In this document: positions 1 to 6,087 of the stretch, piece after piece
Numbering within the stretch: position 1 is the stretch's first letter
How the letters are laid out: every line of letters begins with the position of its first letter
NCBI GenBank assembly: GCA_025997455.1
Contig: BNUP01000100.1
Coordinates: 1-7,807, forward strand
DNA: 7,807 nt
Direction: 5' to 3'
DNA from: Fibrobacterales bacterium
GTDB lineage: Bacteria > Fibrobacterota > Fibrobacteria > Fibrobacterales > Fibrobacteraceae
The notes under the pieces: generated by a model
Database searches by the model: none
Told to the model about the DNA's origin: nothing
Seen by the model: only the letters and a program-made list of their open reading frames with translations
Made by a program: the position numbers and the translations under genes

Positions 1-12
1 TCCTTTATACGA

Positions 13-26
13 TAGGTAAATACCTA
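13..26. promoter_or_regulatory. Operator-like palindrome TAGGTA-AA-TACCTA
   Basis: This is a perfect inverted repeat with 6-bp arms and a 2-nt centre, lying over the predicted start of the leftward transcript. The half-site recurs on the other side of the spacer: GTAGGTATTT at 150-159 is the exact reverse complement of AAATACCTAC at 18-27. Its position suggests a repressor site for the off-window gene, possibly autoregulated. The regulator is unknown. Confidence 0.35.
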
Positions 27-32
27 CCATAT

Positions 33-61
33 AATATACATTATTTTTCACGAGTTGTCAA
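33..61 (-). promoter_or_regulatory. Leftward sigma70-type promoter for a gene beyond the left edge
   Basis: Read on the minus strand, positions 61-56 give a perfect TTGACA -35 box and positions 38-33 give TATATT as -10, with a 17-nt spacer. The predicted start is near position 26. Leftward of it, positions 8-1 read ATAAAGGA, a good ribosome-binding sequence, so a start codon probably lies just outside the window. The divergent gene itself is not visible. Box sequences and spacing are seen directly; promoter activity is inferred. Confidence 0.5.
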
Positions 62-70
62 GGGGTTTTA

Positions 71-108
71 GTAAAAAATGGTTTTTTGGTAAAAAAAATG
101 GGTTTTTT
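71..108. repeat. Two imperfect tandem A-tract/T-tract units
   Basis: GTAAAAAATGGTTTTTTG at 71-88 is followed immediately by a second copy at 89-108 with two extra A and one extra G. Each unit is a run of A, then TGG, then a run of T, which is nearly self-complementary. Such phased A/T tracts can bend DNA or act as weak hairpins. The unit lies between the leftward promoter and the uppS leader. No function is assigned. Confidence 0.5.
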
Positions 109-180
109 CAGGCATTCGCAGGCAGAAGCTTACCATGCGAGGCTATACAGTAGGTATTTTTAATGGAAGTTTAGGATTAT

Positions 181-350
181 CTCAGGTTTCTTTTAATAGG
201 GCAGATATACTTATTAAAACCTGCCCCTACAAAAACCATCCCACATCTCCCGAAATTTGCCCCTCCCCCCTCTCCCCGCCTGCACCGCCGAGTTCCCCAT
301 TTCCCACACCCTACACGCCACACCCTATACTCCACCCTGCACCGCCGAGT
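181..350 (+). other. C-rich non-coding leader upstream of uppS, with direct repeats
   Basis: The frame of uppS stays open through this stretch back to position 135, but the translation is proline-rich low complexity with no family resemblance, so I treat it as non-coding. It contains an exact 15-bp direct repeat, CCTGCACCGCCGAGT, at 279-293 and 336-350. A pyrimidine tract lies at 259-280. Complementary segments occur in crossing order: TTTTAATA at 191-198 with TATTAAAA at 212-219, and GGGCAG at 199-204 with CTGCCC at 221-226. The region could be a spacer with degenerate repeats or a structured leader. Confidence 0.4.
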
Positions 351-351
351 G

Positions 352-366
352 ATTTTTCTACCTTTC
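352..366 (+). promoter_or_regulatory. Putative Bacteroidetes-like -7 element of uppS
   Basis: TTTTCTACCTTTC at 354-366 ends 5 nt before the uppS ATG and is identical to the sequence 6 nt before the valS ATG. TACCTTTC resembles the Bacteroidetes -7 consensus TAnnTTTG. No matching TTTG -33 box is found 19-21 nt upstream. There is no Shine-Dalgarno sequence before this ATG, which fits a leaderless or nearly leaderless transcript. The identity is seen directly; the promoter role is inferred. Confidence 0.4.
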
Positions 367-371
367 CGCGA

Positions 372-1091
372 ATGCAAAAACCTTTAAGGCACATAGCCGT
401 TATTATGGACGGCAACGGACGATGGGCTAAATCCAAAGGCTTAGAGCGATTTTTTGGGCACAGGCAGGGGACAAAGGCAACAGTTGCAACAGTTGAAGCG
501 GGTGTTGATTTGGGTTTGGAGCATTTAACGCTGTTCGTTTTCAGTTCGGAAAATTGGCAAAGACCGAAAATTGAAGTTGATTATTTAATGGGTTTGTTGG
601 TGGAAATGGTTGCACAGGAATTGCCGCATCTTATGGAAAAAAATGTGCGGTTGAAGGTTATCGGGAATTTAGAAAAGTTGCCCGAAAAGCCGAGAAAAAA
701 ACTTCAAGAGGCAATAGATAAAACTGCACAAAACAGCGGAATGCAGTTGAATTTGGCGATTTCTTACGGAGGTCGTGCGGAGATTGTGAATGCGGCGCAA
801 AAAATTGCTTTGGCGGTTGCAAGCGGAAAGTTGGAAGTTGCCTCTATTGACGAGCGGGAATTTTCCAAATATTTGGATTTGGGCGGCGATTTTAACACTG
901 CCCCCGACCCCGACCTAATAATTCGCACGGGTGGGGAGTATAGGCTCTCCAATTATCTTCTGTGGCAGGCGGCTTACAGTGAATTTTTTGTGAGCGAAGT
1001 TCTGTGGCCCAATTGGACAAAAGACGATTTTAATAAGGCTGTGGAATTTTACAAAACGCGAAAAAGAAGATTTGGAAAAGTAGAAGAATAG
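372..1091 (+). CDS. uppS: Isoprenyl transferase (undecaprenyl diphosphate synthase)
   Basis: This cytoplasmic cis-prenyltransferase adds isopentenyl diphosphate units to farnesyl diphosphate to make undecaprenyl diphosphate, the lipid carrier for peptidoglycan and surface polysaccharides. The 239-residue product is close to the usual size for the family (E. coli about 253). Family motifs are in order: IMDGNGRWA at residues 11-19 with the Mg-binding Asp13, GHRQG at 29-33, FSSENW at 57-62, and RTGGEYRLSNYLLWQ from residue 185, which binds diphosphate. I chose ATG 372 because homology begins immediately after it (HIAVIMDGNG). The frame is open back to 135, but the extra 79 codons are low-complexity proline-rich sequence. 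No Shine-Dalgarno is present; a TTTTCTACCTTTC motif lies 5 nt upstream instead. cdsA follows after 25 nt, the common uppS-cdsA arrangement. Confidence 0.96.
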   Translation: MQKPLRHIAVIMDGNGRWAKSKGLERFFGHRQGTKATVATVEAGVDLGLEHLTLFVFSSENWQRPKIEVDYLMGLLVEMVAQELPHLMEKNVRLKVIGNLEKLPEKPRKKLQEAIDKTAQNSGMQLNLAISYGGRAEIVNAAQKIALAVASGKLEVASIDEREFSKYLDLGGDFNTAPDPDLIIRTGGEYRLSNYLLWQAAYSEFFVSEVLWPNWTKDDFNKAVEFYKTRKRRFGKVEE

Positions 1092-1116
1092 AGGTTTTAT
1101 TGTAATTTGAGGTTTT

Positions 1117-1935
1117 ATGTCAAATTTAACGAAACGATTGATTTTTGCCTTTACGGCTATGCCGGTAGTTGCGTTTTTGATGTGGTTCGGTGATTATACG
1201 CGCTGGGCTTTTATGCTGTTTTTGGGTGCGGTTGCGGCTTATGAATGGGCACGAATGGTGAATGCGGTTTATGAGGGTGAATTGACGGCGGGACGGAGTG
1301 TAAAAATATTATCGCCGTTGTGTGCGGTCGCTTTAACATTTTCCAACCAGTTTTTTGTTTCGCTGCCAGTTGTGACAGGTGTTTTATTGTTATATATAGT
1401 GCTTGCGTTTGCAAAAGTAGATGTTAAAAATTTATTTGCGTGGCTCGTTTTGCAGGTATCTGCACCCTTATATATTGGGTTATGGGGCGGACTGTCTCTA
1501 AATTTATTTGAGCAGGGTCAGGGCTGGGTGCAGTGTTCGCAGTTTCTGGTTGTTATGACCACGCTTTGGGCTTGCGATTCTGCGGCATATTTTGCAGGTC
1601 GTGCTTTTGGCAAACATAAATTTTCACCGCAAATAAGCCCCAAAAAAACTTGGGAAGGTGCGGTTGGCGGAACTCTTTTTGCGATGTTTTGGTTTTGGAT
1701 TTGGACGAGGACGGGCTTTGGCTATCCTGTTTTTGACATTTCGCTTTCGCACGCTTTATTTTTGAGTTTTGTTCTTGCCGTTGCGGGGCAACTCGGAGAT
1801 TTGCTGATGTCCGCTTTGAAACGGTGGTCGGGGATAAAAGACAGCGGCAGTATTTTCCCCGGTCACGGCGGAGTTTTAGACAGGGCGGATAGTTTTTATT
1901 TGGCGGCTCCGATAGCGGTGATTTTGTTGAGGTAG
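1117..1935 (+). CDS. cdsA: Phosphatidate cytidylyltransferase (CDP-diglyceride synthase)
   Basis: This integral membrane enzyme converts phosphatidic acid and CTP to CDP-diacylglycerol, the branch point for bacterial phospholipids. The 272-residue protein has several hydrophobic segments (about residues 8-24, 29-43, 60-98, 107-130, 140-160, 185-198 and 210-230). It carries the CdsA signature at residues 232-259: S-x-x-KR, then KD at 241-242, then PGHGG at 248-252 and DRADS at 255-259. The start ATG is supported by GAGG at 1109-1112, 4 nt upstream. The ten bases GAGGTTTTAT occur twice, at 1091-1100 and 1109-1118, and only the second copy leads into ATG. In many bacteria uppS-cdsA is followed by dxr and rseP; here valS comes next. 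The coding strand is T/G-rich, unlike valS downstream. Confidence 0.97.
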   Translation: MSNLTKRLIFAFTAMPVVAFLMWFGDYTRWAFMLFLGAVAAYEWARMVNAVYEGELTAGRSVKILSPLCAVALTFSNQFFVSLPVVTGVLLLYIVLAFAKVDVKNLFAWLVLQVSAPLYIGLWGGLSLNLFEQGQGWVQCSQFLVVMTTLWACDSAAYFAGRAFGKHKFSPQISPKKTWEGAVGGTLFAMFWFWIWTRTGFGYPVFDISLSHALFLSFVLAVAGQLGDLLMSALKRWSGIKDSGSIFPGHGGVLDRADSFYLAAPIAVILLR

Positions 1936-1954
1936 ATGTAATTTTCTACCTTTC
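1923..1954 (+). promoter_or_regulatory. Putative Bacteroidetes-like promoter of valS
   Basis: TTTG at 1923-1926 is followed by exactly 20 nt and then TACCTTTC at 1947-1954. This fits the Bacteroidetes primary-sigma consensus TTTG-N19-21-TAnnTTTG except for the last base. The -33 box lies within the last codons of cdsA. The ATG begins 6 nt after the -7 element and there is no Shine-Dalgarno, so transcription would start at or very near the start codon. The match is seen directly; transfer of this consensus to this organism is inferred. Confidence 0.45.
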
Positions 1955-1960
1955 TAAACT

Positions 1961-4777
1961 ATGGATACAAGATACAATCACAAAGACATAGAATCAAAAT
2001 GGCTCTCCGCTTGGCAAGCCGCAAAGGACTTCAAACCCGCAAGCGACAAACTCGCCGCCTCCGATAACGCCGCCGCTGCCATCGCCGCCGATAATACTAA
2101 CGCTGACACGGTAAAAAACGCAGAACGGTTTTCAGTTGTAATTCCGCCCCCGAATGTTACGGGAGCATTGCATTTAGGACACGCACTGAACAATACAATT
2201 CAAGATATTTTAGTTCGCTATAACCGCAAACTTGGGCACAACACGCTTTGGATACCGGGCACAGACCACGCGGGAATTGCAACGCAGGCGGTTGTAGAAA
2301 AACGCCTCTTTCAAGACGAAAAAAAAACGCGGCACGATTTGGGCAGAGAAGAATTGGTAAAACGAATTTGGAAATGGAAAGACGAATACGAGGCGAGAAT
2401 TACGGGTCAATTAAAATCTCTCGGTGCAAGTTGCGACTGGGACAGACAACGATTCACACTCGACGAAAAATGTGCAAGTGCAGTGCGCCACACATTTTTT
2501 AACCTATTCAAAAAAGGCTTAATATATCGCGGAAAACGCCTTGTAAATTGGGACACCCATTTACGCACCGCAGTTGCAGACGACGAAATTTATTATGAAA
2601 CGGTAAAAGGACATTTTTGGACATTCAAATATCCGCTCGCAGACGGTAGCGGTTATATTCCCGTTGCAACCACACGACCCGAAACTATCTTGGGAGACAC
2701 CGCAGTTGCCGTTCATCCCGAAGACGACCGCTATAAAAAATTTATCGGTAAAACGCTTTTAGTCCCTTTTGTAAATCGCGAAATTCCCGTAATTGCAGAC
2801 GGCATTTTGGTAGATAGAGAATTTGGAACAGGCTCCGTAAAAGTTACTCCTGCACACGATCCAAACGATTATGCCACGGGACTCCGCCACAAACTTCCGA
2901 TGATAAACATTTTGAACGAAGACGGTTCTCTGGGTGAAAATGCGGGCGAGTTTGCAGGTTTGCGCGGTGAAAAAGCAAGGGCGGCAGTTGTAGAAGGACT
3001 TGAAAAATTAGGGTTGCTCCTAAAAGTGGAAGACCACGAAATGTCGGTTGGAAAAAGCGACCGTTCAAAAACCACAATAGAACCGTATTTAAGCGACCAA
3101 TGGTTTGTGAAAATGGAAGACTTGGCAACTCGTGCTATGTTGGCTGTTGAAAACGGCGAAGTAAAATTTACACCTGCACGATACTCAAAAAATTATTTGA
3201 ATTGGCTCGGCGAAAAACGGGATTGGTGCATTAGCAGGCAATTATGGTGGGGTCATCAAATACCGATTTGGCACACAACGGCAGAACCTACGGCACTCGC
3301 AAACCGCACGGACATTCACTACTTTCAAGCCGAAAACGGCGAATGGTTAGTCTGCTCACTCGAACGGGACTTATCCGAAAACGAAGTTGAAGGCTTAACT
3401 CTCACCCGCGACCCCGATGTTTTAGACACTTGGTTCAGTTCCGCACTTTGGACTCACAGCACAATGGGTTGGCACGGTGCAGGCAAAGACACCTCCGACC
3501 TGCAAAAATTTTTCCCGACCTCAATACTCTCAACTGCACGCGACATAATCTCGCTGTGGGTCGCCCGAATGGTAATTTTCAGCCAAGAAAATTTAGGCGA
3601 AGTCCCCTTCAAAAATGTGTATATACACCCAACGGTATTAGACGGACAAGGTCGCCGAATGTCAAAATCGCTCGGTAACGGAGTAGACCCTCTCGACATA
3701 ATCGAAAAATACGGTGCAGACGCACTCCGCTTTGTTATGGCATCTATTTGCACGGAAAATCAAGATGCCCGCCTGCCCGTAAAAAAAGAAACTCTCGAAA
3801 ACGGAAAGGAAATCAACACGAGCGAAAAGTTTGAAATCGGTCGAAATTTCGGGAATAAATTGTGGAACGCGGCAAGATTTTTACAACCGTTTTTAGATGG
3901 GGGGAGCACCCCCCTCGCCGCTACGCTGTGCGCGGCTACCCCCCCTGCGGGGACACCCCGCAACGCCCCGTTTGATTCAGAACCTGCCTTAGAAGACAGT
4001 TGGATTCTCTCCCGCCTTAACACGACAATTTTAAGCGTAACCGAAAGTATAGAGAACTACCGCTTTTCCGAATACACTTCAATTCTTTATCACTTTGTTT
4101 GGGACGATTTATGCAGCAGATATTTGGAAATTAAAAAAGGAAGTATATCAAGTGAAAGCGGTACAATACTCACGCAAGCATTATATACCGTTTTGGATTT
4201 ATTGCACCCCGTTATGCCGTTTCTCACAGAAGAACTAAACGAAATACTTTTCCCAAATTCCGAAAGAGTAATTTTAAGAGCATTCCCAAAGGCAAATACC
4301 GCACTGATAAATCCGCAAATAGAAAAACAATTTGAGGCGGTTTTTTCAATAGTGGAAGTTGTCAGATCGGTTCGGGGACGATACTCCATATTACCCGCAA
4401 AAAAAATAGACTTGCATCTAAAAACAGAATTAAATGTTGAAGACAGCAGAAATATAATCACCGATTTGGCAGGAATAGAAAAATTTGAATTTTCGGCAAC
4501 GCTTGCAAAACCGAATTTCTGTGCAAGTGCAGTGGTCGGGATTGGCGAGGTTTTTATTCCGCTTGAAGGCATTTTGGATAAAGCAACCGAAACTGCCCGT
4601 TTGGAAAAAGAAATTGAAAAGGCAAAACAATTTTTAGTATCCTTAGAGAAAAAACTCTCCAACGAGAATTTTGTTAAAAATGCTCCGCCTTCAGTTATTG
4701 ACGGCGAACGCCAAAAAATTGCAACTCAAAAAGACATAATAGAAAAAAATTTGCAGGCTTTGAAGGAGATGGAATAA
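1961..4777 (+). CDS. valS: Valyl-tRNA synthetase
   Basis: This class I aminoacyl-tRNA synthetase charges tRNA-Val and edits mischarged threonine. It has 938 residues (E. coli 951). The Rossmann-fold HIGH motif reads HLGH at 71-74, inside PPPNVTGALHLGH. The CP1 editing domain carries TTRPET at 237-242. WCISRQLWWG is at 422-431 and DTWFSS at 489-494. The KMSKS loop is RMSKS at 566-570. The anticodon-binding domain follows, and a C-terminal coiled-coil arm spans about 872-936, typical of ValRS. Two low-complexity segments are unusual: an Ala/Asp/Asn-rich stretch at about 29-50 before the catalytic core, and a Pro/Thr/Ala-rich loop at about 647-672, encoded partly by a palindromic GC-rich sequence. 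The gene lacks a Shine-Dalgarno. Its stop codon overlaps the prfB start by one base (TAATG), indicating co-translation. Confidence 0.97.
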   Translation: MDTRYNHKDIESKWLSAWQAAKDFKPASDKLAASDNAAAAIAADNTNADTVKNAERFSVVIPPPNVTGALHLGHALNNTIQDILVRYNRKLGHNTLWIPGTDHAGIATQAVVEKRLFQDEKKTRHDLGREELVKRIWKWKDEYEARITGQLKSLGASCDWDRQRFTLDEKCASAVRHTFFNLFKKGLIYRGKRLVNWDTHLRTAVADDEIYYETVKGHFWTFKYPLADGSGYIPVATTRPETILGDTAVAVHPEDDRYKKFIGKTLLVPFVNREIPVIADGILVDREFGTGSVKVTPAHDPNDYATGLRHKLPMINILNEDGSLGENAGEFAGLRGEKARAAVVEGLEKLGLLLKVEDHEMSVGKSDRSKTTIEPYLSDQWFVKMEDLATRAMLAVENGEVKFTPARYSKNYLNWLGEKRDWCISRQLWWGHQIPIWHTTAEPTALANRTDIHYFQAENGEWLVCSLERDLSENEVEGLTLTRDPDVLDTWFSSALWTHSTMGWHGAGKDTSDLQKFFPTSILSTARDIISLWVARMVIFSQENLGEVPFKNVYIHPTVLDGQGRRMSKSLGNGVDPLDIIEKYGADALRFVMASICTENQDARLPVKKETLENGKEINTSEKFEIGRNFGNKLWNAARFLQPFLDGGSTPLAATLCAATPPAGTPRNAPFDSEPALEDSWILSRLNTTILSVTESIENYRFSEYTSILYHFVWDDLCSRYLEIKKGSISSESGTILTQALYTVLDLLHPVMPFLTEELNEILFPNSERVILRAFPKANTALINPQIEKQFEAVFSIVEVVRSVRGRYSILPAKKIDLHLKTELNVEDSRNIITDLAGIEKFEFSATLAKPNFCASAVVGIGEVFIPLEGILDKATETARLEKEIEKAKQFLVSLEKKLSNENFVKNAPPSVIDGERQKIATQKDIIEKNLQALKEME
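3899..3960 (+). repeat. GC-rich palindromic segment carried in frame inside valS
   Basis: Within AT-leaning valS this stretch is almost pure G/C and made of consecutive inverted repeats: GGGGGG (3899-3904) with CCCCCC (3909-3914), GCCGC (3917-3921) with GCGGC (3932-3936), and CCCC (3942-3945) with GGGG (3949-3952), which can alternatively pair with CCCC (3956-3959). It encodes residues about 647-667, between the family-conserved NKLWNAARF and the DSWILSRLN helix. There E. coli has about 11 residues and this protein about 27. It looks like a short palindromic element inserted without breaking the frame, similar in principle to Rickettsia palindromic elements. Confidence 0.5.
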
Positions 4778-5860
4778 TGCAAACAACCCACACAAATCTC
4801 AACGCAATCCGCGACCGAATCGATAAACTTCGGGGGTATCTTTGACTTGGATGTTAAAGCGGAAGAATTAGCGGTTTTGGAAAAACAGTCGAGCGACCCC
4901 GAACTGTGGAACACGCCCGATAAAGCTCAGGCTACCCTCAAACTCGCGGCAACTATCCGTGAGCAAATTGCCGCTTGGGAAAGCGTTTCAAAACAATGCG
5001 ATGATTTGGGTGAATTTTATGAACTTTCCAAAAGCGAAAATGACAATGAACTTTCTGCCGGCATAGAAAAAGACATAGCCGAGTTAGATACAAAAGTTGC
5101 CGAAATGGAATTGCGAAAAATGTTGAACGAACCGGACGATGCCGCTCCCGCGTTGTTCTCAATAAATTCAGGTGCGGGCGGAACGGAATCGCAAGATTGG
5201 ACTCAAATGCTCCTGCGGATGTATACTATGTATTTTGAAAATGAAAAAATTCCTTTCAAAATTTTAGATGTTCAGGAGGGCGATACGGCGGGAATAAAAG
5301 GTTGCACGCTTGAACTTCCAAATCCGTATAGTTATGGAATGTTGCGTTCGGAAATAGGAGTTCATCGCCTTGTGCGAATTAGCCCTTTTGATGCAAACGC
5401 CCGCCGCCACACGAGTTTTGCCGCTGTTTATATGACTCCGATTTATGAAAATGCGGAAGTAGAAATTAACACCGCCGACCTCCGTGTGGATACTTACCGT
5501 TCATCGGGTTCGGGCGGTCAATATATAAACAAAACAGATTCCGCAGTGCGAATTACTCACACACCAACGGGAATAGTCGTCTCTTGCCAAACGGAGCGCA
5601 GTCAAATTCAAAACCGCGAAACCGCAATGAAAATGCTCCGTGCACTTCTCATTCAGCACTATCGCGAAGAAGAAGAGGCTGCTCGCAACGAACGCGCTGC
5701 CGAAAAACGCAAAATCGAATGGGGCAGCCAAATTCGCTCTTATGTCTTAGACGACCGCCGCGTAAAAGACTCCCGCACAAACTACGAAACAAGCAACACC
5801 GAGGCAGTCTTAAACGGCGATATAAAACCGTTTATAAAAGCGTATCTGTTGAGCGGGTAA
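4777..5860 (+). CDS. prfB: Peptide chain release factor 2, made by +1 programmed frameshift
   Basis: RF2 recognises UGA and UAA stop codons and triggers peptide release on the ribosome. Translation starts at ATG 4777, which overlaps the valS stop by one base and is preceded by AAGGAG at 4763-4768. The zero frame runs 22 codons to an in-frame TGA at 4843-4845. A +1 shift at CTT (4840-4842) then continues as GAC, TTG, GAT to the TAA at 5858-5860, giving 360 residues (E. coli 365). The codon-recognition tripeptide SPF is at 202-204 and the catalytic GGQ at 246-248, inside SSGSGGQYINKTDSAV. The N-terminal helical domain precedes them. Annotation tools may instead start the gene at TTG 4847 and lose 23 residues. 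The frameshift autoregulates RF2: low RF2 slows termination at the UGA and favours shifting. Confidence 0.96.
4831..4846 (+). promoter_or_regulatory. RF2 programmed +1 frameshift site
   Basis: The sequence is CGGGGGTATCTTTGAC: an internal Shine-Dalgarno-like GGGGG, a 3-nt spacer TAT, the slippery codon CTT, then stop TGA followed by C, the weak-termination context. It matches the classical bacterial prfB site (AGGGGGTATCTTTGAC in E. coli) at all but the first base. The encoded RGYLD is also conserved in RF2. The slip moves peptidyl-tRNA-Leu from CTT to TTT. Confidence 0.95.
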
Positions 5861-5874
5861 GAGGCGGTTGCCTC
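5861..5874 (+). other. Small stem-loop directly after the prfB stop
   Basis: GAGGC (5861-5865) pairs with GCCTC (5870-5874) around a GGTT loop, starting at the base after the prfB stop codon. No T-run follows, so it is not a typical intrinsic terminator. It may protect the mRNA 3' end or be incidental. Confidence 0.35.
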
Positions 5875-5911
5875 GGTTCAAGAGTTGAAAGTGTAAAGTT
5901 GAAAAGAACTT

Positions 5912-5937
5912 GTCATTCCCGCGAAGGCGGGAATGAC
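5912..5937. repeat. 11-bp perfect palindrome of dispersed-repeat type
   Basis: GTCATTCCCGC (5912-5922) and GCGGGAATGAC (5927-5937) pair perfectly over 11 bp with a GAAG loop. Near-identical palindromes are common as dispersed intergenic repeats in many bacterial genomes. No T-run follows on the + strand. It lies between convergent genes, a usual location for such repeats, where the hairpin could stabilise 3' ends or contribute to termination. Copy number cannot be seen from this window. Confidence 0.6.
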
Positions 5938-5941
5938 TATA

Positions 5942-5983
5942 GGTAACCACTATTAACCTCCTAAGAGGTTGGTAGAGGTTACC
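5942..5983. other. Long near-perfect hairpin between convergent genes
   Basis: GGTAACC (5942-5948) pairs with GGTTACC (5977-5983). After a single A-A mismatch, CTATT (5950-5954) pairs with GGTAG (5971-5975) using two G-U pairs. AACCTC (5955-5960) then pairs with GAGGTT (5965-5970), leaving a CTAA loop. That is 18 pairs over 19 positions. It begins 4 nt after the preceding palindrome. The hairpin is a plausible bidirectional transcription-stop or RNA-stabilising element, but lacks an adjacent T-run. Confidence 0.5.
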
Positions 5984-5993
5984 AAGCGACATG

Positions 5994-6032
5994 GGCGAAC
6001 TGCGTTTTTTATGCAAATTTGAGTAGTTCGCC
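5994..6032. other. Stem-loop with 8-bp GGCGAACT/AGTTCGCC arms
   Basis: GGCGAACT (5994-6001) is the exact reverse complement of AGTTCGCC (6025-6032). The 23-nt loop contains TTTTTT and ATTTGAGT. ATTTGAGT (6017-6024) is itself complementary to ACTCAAAT (6046-6053), which lies outside this stem, so the two pairings cross. The structure may be a pseudoknot or two alternative states. Function is unknown. Confidence 0.4.
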
Positions 6033-6037
6033 GTCGT

Positions 6038-6087
6038 CTCTAAAAACTCAAATATGTGGAATTGTGTTACAAAGAGAGTTTTTAGAG
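6038..6087. terminator. 12-bp inverted repeat downstream of the FISUMP gene
   Basis: CTCTAAAAACTC (6038-6049) is the exact reverse complement of GAGTTTTTAGAG (6076-6087), with a 26-nt loop. It lies 15 nt past the FISUMP stop codon on the minus strand and is the first structure an RNA polymerase would meet there. It has no terminal U-tract and an A/T-rich stem, so terminator is a tentative call. A remnant of a mobile-element end is the alternative. Confidence 0.3.

Noticed and set aside
135..371. N-terminal extension of UppS by 79 residues from ATG 135
   Set aside because: The extension is proline-rich low complexity with internal DNA repeats and no family match; UppS homology starts right after ATG 372, which also has the shared upstream motif.
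4090..4662. A 190-residue ORF on the minus strand inside valS
   Set aside because: It lies wholly within the well-supported valS coding sequence, has no recognisable motifs and no start signals; a shadow of A-rich codons.
4843..4845. In-frame stop as a prfB-inactivating mutation
   Set aside because: The surrounding sequence is the classical RF2 frameshift site and the protein continues perfectly in the +1 frame, so it is regulation rather than damage.
5584..5946. A 120-residue + strand ORF overlapping the end of prfB
   Set aside because: It is out of frame with conserved RF2 sequence, is rich in Arg from shifted codons, and ends within the palindromic repeat.
5994..6010. Intrinsic terminator for prfB using the TTTTTT at 6005-6010
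   Set aside because: No stem ends directly before the T-run; the T-run sits in the loop of the GGCGAACT/AGTTCGCC hairpin.
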